Assembly (NCBI GenBank): GCA_016183005.1
Contig: JACPFN010000006.1
Span: forward strand, 33,059 to 97,058
DNA from: Candidatus Babelota bacterium
GTDB lineage: Bacteria > Babelota > Babeliae > Babelales > Chromulinivoraceae
Direction of reading: 5' to 3'
DNA: 64,000 nt
Shown piece after piece: positions 53,462 through 60,915 of this stretch (its first letter is position 1; each line of letters opens with the position of its first letter). The position numbers were made by a program, and so were the translations under genes. The notes below the pieces were generated by a model, which saw only the letters and a program-made list of their open reading frames with translations, had not been told where the DNA came from and did no database searches.

Positions 53462-54088
53462 TTATTTAGAGTCGATTGCAAAGATTTCAACGCGGCGATT
53501 TGGAGCTTGTTGTTCACGATTTCCGCCTTTAATTACTGGCATTTCTTGACCGCGAGGTGCAATTTTGATATCAGCGGCATTAATTCCAGCCTCTGCAAAT
53601 CTTGATGCTACAAATCTTGCGCGACGCTCTGAAAGAGCCATGTTGTATGCTCTAGATCCTGCTGAGTGACATGCATGACCTTCAATGACTATAGTTTTTC
53701 CTTTTTTGATCATTTTTTTTGCTTCGGCAATATCTTGTTCAAGCTTTGTTTCTTCATTTGGCTTTATATAATCTTTGTCGAAGTCGAAATAAAGAGTATG
53801 GAATTGTTTTTTGCTTTCTTCTGCTCCAGCATCTTCCCATGAAAATAGCGGTGATTTGTTTTCATTTTCACTGGATGATTTGTGTTTTGAAATTTTGTCG
53901 TCGATAGCAAATGATTTCATTGAGTCTGAGTCTAAATCAAAAGCGTCTGAGTTTTGATATTTTGTTTGTTTGCCTTTTTTTAACTTATTTGTTTTCTCTA
54001 TTTTTCCCTGTTTGTTTTTTTTACATCCCCCCAAGAAAGAAAGAAGGATTAACGATGCTGTAAAAAATTTTATTGAGCGTATATTCAT
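53462..54088 (-). CDS. pal: Peptidoglycan-associated OmpA-type lipoprotein (Pal-like)
   Basis: This 208-aa lipoprotein has a clear lipobox (LGGC, lipidated C22). A linker of ~75 charged residues follows, then a C-terminal OmpA domain (~95-205) with LYFDFDKDYIKPNEE, EGHACHSAGSRAYNMALSERRA, and a NRRVEI end. It would sit in the outer membrane and bind diaminopimelate in peptidoglycan through the conserved Asp/Arg pair (IAPRGQE, PNRRVE). Note GHACHS where GHTD or GHCDE is usual. The rest of the Tol system is not in view. Confidence 0.88.
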   Translation of the reverse strand: MNIRSIKFFTASLILLSFLGGCKKNKQGKIEKTNKLKKGKQTKYQNSDAFDLDSDSMKSFAIDDKISKHKSSSENENKSPLFSWEDAGAEESKKQFHTLYFDFDKDYIKPNEETKLEQDIAEAKKMIKKGKTIVIEGHACHSAGSRAYNMALSERRARFVASRFAEAGINAADIKIAPRGQEMPVIKGGNREQQAPNRRVEIFAIDSK

Positions 54089-54319
54089 TGTGATAGCCTT
54101 TTTTTATTAAAAGTTTGTAATTACGGCGTAAATGTGACAAATTGCAAATAGTTTATGATTGGCTCTTAAAAATGTCAATTTAATTATAGACATCAAAAAT
54201 ATTTTGGAATAGGCGATTTAGAGATGAAATTGAGAACTTAATTTTTTTAGAAAAAAAATAGTGTATACTGTTAACAATGGGGTTTGAAAAATTATCAATT
54301 GTAACATTTTGTGTGTGAT

Positions 54320-55834
54320 ATGAAAAAAATTTTAATTAATTATAATCCATGGGAAACTCGAGTAGCTATTATTCGTAGTAATAAACTTGAAAATTTATTT
54401 CTTGGACAAGCTACAGATACCGAGTTAGAAAGATCATTTTTTAAGGGCAAAGTACTTAAAGTTTTGCCTGGTATTCAAACTGCTTTTGTTGATATTGGAC
54501 AACATAAGGCTGGCTTTCTGCATATTTCTGAAATAGATCATGATTTAGCTATGGGAACCGATGGAACTGAGGTTTTGAGTGAGTTTGACGAAGATAGTCA
54601 AATTAAATCAAAATCCTTAGTTGAAAAAGCGAACATAGCAAAGATTCTTCACGAGGGTGAAGAGTTGTTGGTGCAGGTTAGTAAAGAGCCTGTAGATGAA
54701 AAAGGTGCTAAGTTAAAAACATGTTTTACTCTTCCTGGAAGATTTGTGGTTTTAACGCCGAATGTTCCTCGTATTGGAGTATCAAAAAAGATTGAAGATA
54801 AGTCTGAGCGGGTACGCCTTAAGGATATCTTGTTACGGCATTTGCCTCAGGGCATGGGGGCTGTAATTCGCACTAATGCGGAGCATAAAACAGAAGAAGA
54901 AATGCAAAAAGATCTGTCATTTTTAATTTCTGATTGGCATGAGATTTTAAATAATTATGCTAAATCTTCGGCCAAAACGAAGCTTTATGAAGATGTAGAT
55001 ATTTCGTTGCAGGTTGTTCGTGATCATTTGGATAGTGAAATTGATGAAATAATTACCGACAGTCCTTCGAATCAAAAAGCTATCTATTCTTATTTGAGCA
55101 AGGTTGCGCCAGAGTTCAAATATAAGGTAAAATTATTTTCTGAAAATACAGGCTTGTTTGAGCGATATGAAATTGATCGTCAGGTTACACGTGCTTTAGA
55201 AAAAAAAGTAATGTTGAAATCTGGTGGTTCTATTATTATCGAAATGACAGAAGCATTAACTGTAATTGATGTGAATACTGGAAAATTTATAGGAAAAGGC
55301 AATTTAGAAGAAACTATTTTAAAAACTAATATGGAGGCAGCTTTAGAGATTGTATTACAATTAAAGCTTCGAAATATTGGTGGCCTTATAGTTATTGATT
55401 TTATTGACATGAATAATGCTAAAAACAGGTTTAAATTAGTTTCTTATTTTGAGCAGACTTTAAAGGAGCTTGATAAGTTTCAGTCTGTTGTTTTACAGGT
55501 CTCTGAATTCGGAATTGTTCAAATGACTCGTAAACGGTCAGGTAAGCCATTAATGAGGCTTTTAACTGATCTTTGTCATTGTTGTCAAGGGCTTGGTAGG
55601 ATTTCTGCTGTTCGTGCAGAGACTTATGAGATTTTGAGAAAGGTTACTTTATTATTGCAGCAAAAACCTATAGGAAAAAATTATTTTTTTGAAGTTAATT
55701 CTGCAGTTTTTGAATTCTTATCTCGAAGTGAATTTAATTCTATTTTAGCGATTGAGCAGAGATTTAATTCTGTCTTAACATTGGTAAGTATCGATAAAAT
55801 ACATCGTCATGATTTCCGCTTAAAGGAAAAATAA
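54320..55834 (+). CDS. rng: Ribonuclease G/E family
   Basis: This 504-aa endoribonuclease is RNase G-sized and lacks the RNase E C-terminal scaffold. It starts MKKILINYNPWETRVAIIR. An S1 domain follows (FKGKVLKVLPGIQTAFVDIG, AGFLHISEI). The catalytic DNase-I-like region has TVIDVNTGKFIGKGNLEETI and GGLIVIDFIDM with the two metal-binding aspartates. The zinc link is LCHCCQGLG and MTRKRSG is present. The ATG at 54320 is preferred to an upstream GTG at 54311. An insert at ~75-110 (EFDEDSQIKSKSLVEK) widens the S1 domain. It should process rRNA 5' ends and decay mRNA. gatB follows after 10 bases. Confidence 0.95.
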   Translation: MKKILINYNPWETRVAIIRSNKLENLFLGQATDTELERSFFKGKVLKVLPGIQTAFVDIGQHKAGFLHISEIDHDLAMGTDGTEVLSEFDEDSQIKSKSLVEKANIAKILHEGEELLVQVSKEPVDEKGAKLKTCFTLPGRFVVLTPNVPRIGVSKKIEDKSERVRLKDILLRHLPQGMGAVIRTNAEHKTEEEMQKDLSFLISDWHEILNNYAKSSAKTKLYEDVDISLQVVRDHLDSEIDEIITDSPSNQKAIYSYLSKVAPEFKYKVKLFSENTGLFERYEIDRQVTRALEKKVMLKSGGSIIIEMTEALTVIDVNTGKFIGKGNLEETILKTNMEAALEIVLQLKLRNIGGLIVIDFIDMNNAKNRFKLVSYFEQTLKELDKFQSVVLQVSEFGIVQMTRKRSGKPLMRLLTDLCHCCQGLGRISAVRAETYEILRKVTLLLQQKPIGKNYFFEVNSAVFEFLSRSEFNSILAIEQRFNSVLTLVSIDKIHRHDFRLKEK

Positions 55835-55844
55835 AGGAAAATTT

Positions 55845-57299
55845 GTGGAAAAATCTTTAGTTCTTGAGCGATATCCAAAATATCGTATGGATATTGGGAT
55901 TGAGGTTCACGTACAACTTAATACCAAAAGTAAAATATTTTGTTCTTGTTCAAATGCATTAACTGATCAGCAAAATCAGCATATTTGTCAAATTTGCGCT
56001 GGGTATCCAGGGGTACTTCCTGTTTTAAATCAGCAAGTGGTTGAATTTGCAATTATGGCAGGTCTTGGAACTAACTGTACAGTTTCTGAAATTTCAGAAT
56101 TTGATCGTAAACATTATTTTTATCCAGATTTACCAAAAAACTATCAGATTACACAAAACTATTTTCCGATTTGTAAAAATGGTTATGTAATGATCAGGCT
56201 TGAAGATGGAACAGAAAAAAAGATTCGCATTAATAGAATACATATTGAAGAGGATGCTGGTAAAAATATGCATTCGGATTTGACTGGCGAAAGTTATGTT
56301 GATTTGAATAGAACCGGTACTCCACTTCTTGAAATTGTATCAGAGCCTGATATTGAAAATGCTGAAGAAGCAAAAGCTTATTTAAAAGCACTTCGTTTGA
56401 TTATGCAATATCTTGGTGTTAGCGATTGTAATATGGAAGAAGGCTCTTTTAGGGCTGATACAAATTTATCTGTTCGATTAAGAACAAATCAGACACTTGG
56501 AACTCGTTGTGAACTTAAAAATATTAATTCATTTAAATTTATTTCTGATGCTATTGAGTATGAAGCAGAGCGTCATATTCAAGCTATTGAATCTGGTGAG
56601 CGTATTCGACAAGAGACACGTTTGTGGGATTCGAAAAATAGAAAAAGTATATCTATGAGGTCAAAAGAAGATTTAGCTGATTATCGTTATTGTACAGATC
56701 CTGACTTAGCTTTGATCCGGGTAACATCTGAAAAATTACAACAGGTAAAGCATGGTATGCCAGAGCTTGCTTATGATAAATATCATCGTTATATAAGAGT
56801 TTGGGGACTTTCTGCGTATGAAGCAGATGTTGTTACCTCGGATATTGCTTTTACTAAATATTTTGAATCTGCTATGGCTATTTATCCTAAAAAATCCGTA
56901 TTGAATTGGTTTTTGCGTGATGTGCTGGGCTATGTTAATGATACTAAAATTGAACTTGCAGCATGTTTGGTAACTCCTGAAAAATTGGCTCAAATTGTTA
57001 AAATGCTCGATGAAAATTTAATTAACAATACAGCAGCAAAAGAAGTTTTTGAAATTGTTGCCAAAACTGGCCAAAACCCAGAGCATGTTGTTCAAGATAA
57101 GGGTCTAAAGCAAATAGGATCAGTTGAGGAACTTGAAAAAATAGTAAAAAACGTTTTAAGTGAACATGCATCAGTTGTTGCAGAGTATAAATCTGGAAAA
57201 CAGAATGCATTTGGATTTTTAGTTGGAACCTGTATGAAGGCAACTGGTGGAAAAGGGAATCCTAAAATTATTCAAGAAATTCTTAAAAAACATTTATAG
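55845..57299 (+). CDS. gatB: Asp/Glu-tRNA amidotransferase subunit B
   Basis: This 484-aa subunit of the GatCAB complex turns misacylated Asp-tRNA-Asn or Glu-tRNA-Gln into the correct form. The GatB kinase-like core has GIEVHVQLNTKSKIFC, QICAGYPGVLPVLN, RKHYFYPDLPKNYQI and DLNRTGTPLLEIVSEPDI. The SDCNMEEGSFRADTNLSVR segment and the C-terminal YqeY-like tail (GFLVGTCMKATGGKGNPKII) are present. The start is GTG with AAAGGA 6 bases upstream. gatA and gatC are not adjacent, so they are elsewhere. Confidence 0.96.
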   Translation: MEKSLVLERYPKYRMDIGIEVHVQLNTKSKIFCSCSNALTDQQNQHICQICAGYPGVLPVLNQQVVEFAIMAGLGTNCTVSEISEFDRKHYFYPDLPKNYQITQNYFPICKNGYVMIRLEDGTEKKIRINRIHIEEDAGKNMHSDLTGESYVDLNRTGTPLLEIVSEPDIENAEEAKAYLKALRLIMQYLGVSDCNMEEGSFRADTNLSVRLRTNQTLGTRCELKNINSFKFISDAIEYEAERHIQAIESGERIRQETRLWDSKNRKSISMRSKEDLADYRYCTDPDLALIRVTSEKLQQVKHGMPELAYDKYHRYIRVWGLSAYEADVVTSDIAFTKYFESAMAIYPKKSVLNWFLRDVLGYVNDTKIELAACLVTPEKLAQIVKMLDENLINNTAAKEVFEIVAKTGQNPEHVVQDKGLKQIGSVEELEKIVKNVLSEHASVVAEYKSGKQNAFGFLVGTCMKATGGKGNPKIIQEILKKHL

Positions 57300-57310
57300 T
57301 TTTTCCTAAA

Positions 57311-57346
57311 ATAAAGGCATAGCATTTTCTATGCCTTTATTGTTAT
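57311..57346 (+). terminator. Terminator after gatB
   Basis: ATAAAGGCATAG and CTATGCCTTTAT form a perfect 12-bp stem with loop CATTTT. The T tract after it is short (TGTTAT). Confidence 0.75.
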
Positions 57347-57393
57347 ATTATGCTTTATAAGAGTTTTATTTTTTTAGATATTATTGAATATAA

Positions 57394-59019
57394 ATGGGTA
57401 ATTATTATATGATTCAACGCTTGATAGGCTTATTTGTATTATTATGCACGATAGCAGTACAAGAAAGCAGACCAATATCTATTAATGAGCTAATCTCTAA
57501 GCATTTGGTTATGATATCATCCTCTCAATCTGAACTTGGTGACAATATAAGCCATTTACGAGTAATACTAAAAAAGGGTGATATCCAATTAGATCTTATG
57601 TTAGAATCTGATATGATTCAAAAAATATTTCAAGTAGATGCATTTGTAATGCAAGAGAATATATCAGATAAAGATTCGATTCGAATAGTTCAGTATTTAG
57701 CTTTATTATATTTATATCAAAAGGTTTTTTTTGATTATATCGTTATATCACAAAATTTTTTAAATAACTTAATGTCAGTTAAGAAATATTGGATGTACGA
57801 AGATTTTTATATGAAACAGCCATTTTGGGCTAAAAATATTTTATATAATTTTTATACAGTAAAATATCAAAATAAAATTACAAAAAATCTTGATATTTTA
57901 TACAAGATAGAAAATGAAGTAGCCGGTATATTAGGATTTTGTCTGTATGGTTTATTTCGCTTAGAAAAATTAAAAGATGAGTATGAAATTATTAATTATA
58001 TAAAAGAAATCTCAGATCAATTTAATTTATTAATTGCTCCAGATTTAATTGATAATCAAAGTCTAGAAGATTCTTATTTGGCATATAAACGTTTATTGGT
58101 TATGTCTCATAATATACAAGAACATATTAATTCAGCTCAAATTACAATAAAACAAAATGAAAAAAATTCATTTGTGGTTGATCATTGGTTTGGTGTTTCT
58201 TGTACAACAATGGCTATCGTTGCAGCTGCATTAATCTATACGCAGCATAAGCAAACAGTAAAATCCTTGTATGACCAAGGAAAGATAGCTATTCCTGATT
58301 TTTTACAAGAGTATCTGGTAGATCCTTTGGTTGGTATTAAAAAAGTCGTATGGGATAAAGAAACTAAACGATTAGAACATGTAGAGCCCTTTGCAGATAT
58401 ACAAAAATTTTCAGATATTCCCGACAAGCAAGATTTTCAAAAGTATGAAGGATTTAGTACGCTTTTGGTAAATCCTATTTTAAATCCTTTTGTGGGCACA
58501 CTTAATGCTACCAAGAGTGATCTTATACAGACGGCAAATAGTTGGAAAAACGATATTGTTGAAGTATTAAATGGGTGGAAAAAATCATCAGAGAAAACTT
58601 TAAATAAAAAAATTGATGAAGCTAATGATACTATTATCAAAAACAATCAGGTTAATATGTATCTTGCCACTTTAGGGCCAGTATTATTTGGTACCTATTG
58701 GCTAGGTTCTTCTATGAATAATATGTATGATCATCATATTAAGCATAAAAATTGGTATCTTCCTATGAAGCATATAATTCGTTCTATTGATCAATTGGTT
58801 AATAAAGTAGCGCGTTCATTAGACCGACATAACTTTATAGATGATGGTAAGTTATATATATTGATTCAGAATCTAAAAGAATATATTAGCTGTTTGAATA
58901 ATGAAGAGCTTTTTCTAATGCATAATGACATAGAGGAGCTTTTATCATTTGATCTAAATTATAGTCAAAAAAAAGGAATTATAGACAGAATGTACAAAAC
59001 TTATGATTTCTTAAAATAG
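57394..59019 (+). CDS. Membrane/exported helical orphan (541 aa)
   Basis: This protein is of no family I recognise. The signal peptide covers ~6-26 (MIQRLIGLFVLLCTIAVQES; the ATG at 57409 is a possible alternative start). Residues ~30-265 are helical. A hydrophobic stretch lies near 268-288 (GVSCTTMAIVAAALIYT), and a second near 430-445 (LATLGPVLFGTYWLG). Between them are a loop with IPDFLQEYLVDPLVG and a helix with ANSWKNDIVEVLNGWKKSSE. It resembles the AAA+ protein at 47174 only in layout (signal plus a mid-chain hydrophobic helix). Its stop lies 19 bases inside the convergent ybeY. Confidence 0.62.
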   Translation: MGNYYMIQRLIGLFVLLCTIAVQESRPISINELISKHLVMISSSQSELGDNISHLRVILKKGDIQLDLMLESDMIQKIFQVDAFVMQENISDKDSIRIVQYLALLYLYQKVFFDYIVISQNFLNNLMSVKKYWMYEDFYMKQPFWAKNILYNFYTVKYQNKITKNLDILYKIENEVAGILGFCLYGLFRLEKLKDEYEIINYIKEISDQFNLLIAPDLIDNQSLEDSYLAYKRLLVMSHNIQEHINSAQITIKQNEKNSFVVDHWFGVSCTTMAIVAAALIYTQHKQTVKSLYDQGKIAIPDFLQEYLVDPLVGIKKVVWDKETKRLEHVEPFADIQKFSDIPDKQDFQKYEGFSTLLVNPILNPFVGTLNATKSDLIQTANSWKNDIVEVLNGWKKSSEKTLNKKIDEANDTIIKNNQVNMYLATLGPVLFGTYWLGSSMNNMYDHHIKHKNWYLPMKHIIRSIDQLVNKVARSLDRHNFIDDGKLYILIQNLKEYISCLNNEELFLMHNDIEELLSFDLNYSQKKGIIDRMYKTYDFLK

Positions 59020-59468
59020 TTATTAAGATTTTTTAATAATTTGTTCTCAAGTGCAAGCATTTTTTTGTAATCTTTGTCCTTAATATGATCATATCCTAAT
59101 AAATGACAAATTCCATGTACCAAAAGTCTATCCATGCGTGCAATAAAATCTCCAGGGAGCTCTTTTTTGTTGTTAAAAACATATGCCATAGAGATAATTA
59201 AATCGCCTAAATTTTTATCTTCTTCGTCCTTTATTTTTATTTTTTCACCAGCTATAAGTTCTGTGTGATAAGGAAAGGATAGAATATCGGTAGCTTGATT
59301 TTTATTTCGATACAAATGATTATATTTCTGAATAGCTTTATTGGTGGTTAACCATATACCTAATTCAAAATTCTTATAACCCAATTCTTCAAGGATAAAT
59401 TCTGCTTTTTTCTTAAACAGGGTGGCAGAAAAATTTATTGTACGCTGTGTTTGACGTATATTGACCAT
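59001..59468 (-). CDS. ybeY: Endoribonuclease YbeY
   Basis: YbeY matures the 3' end of 16S rRNA and takes part in ribosome quality control. The 155 residues carry the H-x3-H-x5-H zinc motif as H118, H122 and H128 (VHGICHLLGYDH), preceded by TDILSFPY and GDLIISM, all family-typical. Its upstream neighbour on the minus strand ends 8 bases before its ATG. The 3' end overlaps the convergent orphan by 19 bases. Confidence 0.96.
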   Translation of the reverse strand: MVNIRQTQRTINFSATLFKKKAEFILEELGYKNFELGIWLTTNKAIQKYNHLYRNKNQATDILSFPYHTELIAGEKIKIKDEEDKNLGDLIISMAYVFNNKKELPGDFIARMDRLLVHGICHLLGYDHIKDKDYKKMLALENKLLKNLNNYFKKS

Positions 59469-59476
59469 AATTTTTT

Positions 59477-59872
59477 TTAAGATTGCTCAGAGCTTTTTTC
59501 TTCTTGTAAAATGCTCGAAATTAAATTAATTAGTATTTCGGTGCTAAAAGGAAGACTTAAAGTATCTTTATCATTGATAGAAATCGCGATCTTACCAGAA
59601 TAATCTTCATGCAAAGTTGTAAAGATATATATAAAAGCATAATATGCATAATTTAGTTCTTCTATCGTGAGTTTTCGTTTTTTTTGAATTTCTGACAGCT
59701 TTTTTAAGCTTTCTATATATTCTGCGAGATTTTGATTCAATTCACTAATTGCCCATGTATCCTTACTTTTGTTAAGAATTAGGGACATTTTTATGGTGTT
59801 GTATGATTCAGCTTTTATAAAACTTGTGGTAGCGGTTAACAACAAAAAAATGGATAGATAGAATTTTTTCAT
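59477..59872 (-). CDS. Small exported protein (131 aa), related to the gene at 60011
   Basis: An orphan with signal peptide MKKFYLSIFLLLTATTSFIKA. The mature part is one module: a strand (IKMSLILN), a helix (ISELNQNLAEYIESLKKL), T-x-E-E-L with a second helix, and a strand after a glycine (GKIAISI). The same order is seen twice in the 213-aa neighbour. It is 8 bases upstream of ybeY, so they may be co-transcribed. The function is unknown. Confidence 0.58.
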   Translation of the reverse strand: MKKFYLSIFLLLTATTSFIKAESYNTIKMSLILNKSKDTWAISELNQNLAEYIESLKKLSEIQKKRKLTIEELNYAYYAFIYIFTTLHEDYSGKIAISINDKDTLSLPFSTEILINLISSILQEEKSSEQS

Positions 59873-59960
59873 AATTATATTTTTGTTTGATTTTATAAAG
59901 ATATATCCAGTGTATGAGTTTTAAGATAGGTGTCAAGCAAAGCAATCAAATCTCTTTTTA

Positions 59961-60000
59961 TTAAAAATAAAGGGGTATGAATGTACCCCTTTATTTTTAA
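59961..60000 (-). terminator. Terminator of the 213-aa exported protein gene
   Basis: A 17-bp perfect stem (59961-59977 with 59984-60000; core AAAGGGGTA/TACCCCTTT) with a 6-base loop lies just past the stop at 60011. The flanking A/T tracts would serve either strand. Confidence 0.9.
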
Positions 60001-60010
60001 TAGAGAAAAA

Positions 60011-60652
60011 TTAATTTGCTATATTTATAATCATTTTTCCTTCAGAACCTAACACTTTAGATTCTTGGATAATATCATTAAGCATTTTTACCAGTTCTTC
60101 TGGTGTATTTGAATTAGAATTAAATGCTTCAGCTAAAGCATCAATTTTTGCTTTTAATATTTCAAGTGAGGTATTTTTTTCTAAATCATTAGATGAGATG
60201 GTTAATATAATCTCTATGTAAGGAGTTCTTGGTGATTTTTGAGTTATTGGAAAAGCTGGGATATTTTCTATGTTTTCTATGTTTTCTAATTTTTCAGCTA
60301 CTGTTTCTGCGTTTTGAGCAACTTCATTTATTGTTACTACAGGAACATTTGTTGAAGTTGAAGCCATTCCAAATAAGTTTAATCCAGCAACAATAGCTTC
60401 CTGAAGCTCTTTTATAAAGGTTAAGATTTTATTATAAAAGATTCCTTCATCGCATTGTTTTCTTTGCACGCTTTCAAAAAGAGCTACAAGTTTTTCTGCG
60501 TTTTCATTAAAATCGGTTAAATTTTGAGTATCTTTTGGAGCAATTTTATAAACAAGGGCATATGCTGTACGTTCTTTTGTTGTGTATTGATCTGAAGTAA
60601 GTGTTAATCCACAAATGCTTAAAGCGAGAAAAGTTATTATATTTTTGTTCAT
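60011..60652 (-). CDS. Exported protein with two repeat modules (213 aa)
   Basis: This orphan has signal peptide MNKNIITFLALSICGLTLTS. Two similar modules follow (~28-100 and ~143-213). Each has a strand, a helix of leucine/alanine heptads (DFNENAEKLVALFESV; LEILKAKIDALAEAF), and a second helix. The second module ends with G-K-M-I-I-N-I, close to G-K-I-A-I-S-I of the 131-aa neighbour. A short tandem (ENIENIENIP) marks the linker. AAAGGA precedes the ATG. It is closed by a strong terminator. Confidence 0.6.
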   Translation of the reverse strand: MNKNIITFLALSICGLTLTSDQYTTKERTAYALVYKIAPKDTQNLTDFNENAEKLVALFESVQRKQCDEGIFYNKILTFIKELQEAIVAGLNLFGMASTSTNVPVVTINEVAQNAETVAEKLENIENIENIPAFPITQKSPRTPYIEIILTISSNDLEKNTSLEILKAKIDALAEAFNSNSNTPEELVKMLNDIIQESKVLGSEGKMIINIAN

Positions 60653-60860
60653 TGAGTGTCCTTTTATTTATGAGAGTTTATTCTATAGATATTGATTTTG
60701 ATTTTATTAGTGTATAAACTCCTTTCGCTGTAGATGTAACAATGAATTATTATTAAATAAGTAATTTTTCAATGAGAAAATTTTATATAAATAATACGAT
60801 TTAGTCAATGGTTCATTAGCTGGATAATTATTATCAAGATACGTATTTAAGTTGAATTTA

Positions 60861-60906
60861 TAATTGCTCATAAAGAATAGTAATATCGATCCTTTATGAG
60901 CAATTA
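60861..60906 (-). terminator. Hairpin terminator of valS
   Basis: TAATTGCTCATAAAG (60861-60875) and CTTTATGAGCAATTA (60892-60906) form a perfect 15-bp stem with a 16-base loop, 10 bases beyond the valS stop. The T run is poor, but the stem is strong. The rest of the 60653-60915 gap holds no gene I can support. Confidence 0.65.
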
Positions 60907-60915
60907 TTACTTTTT

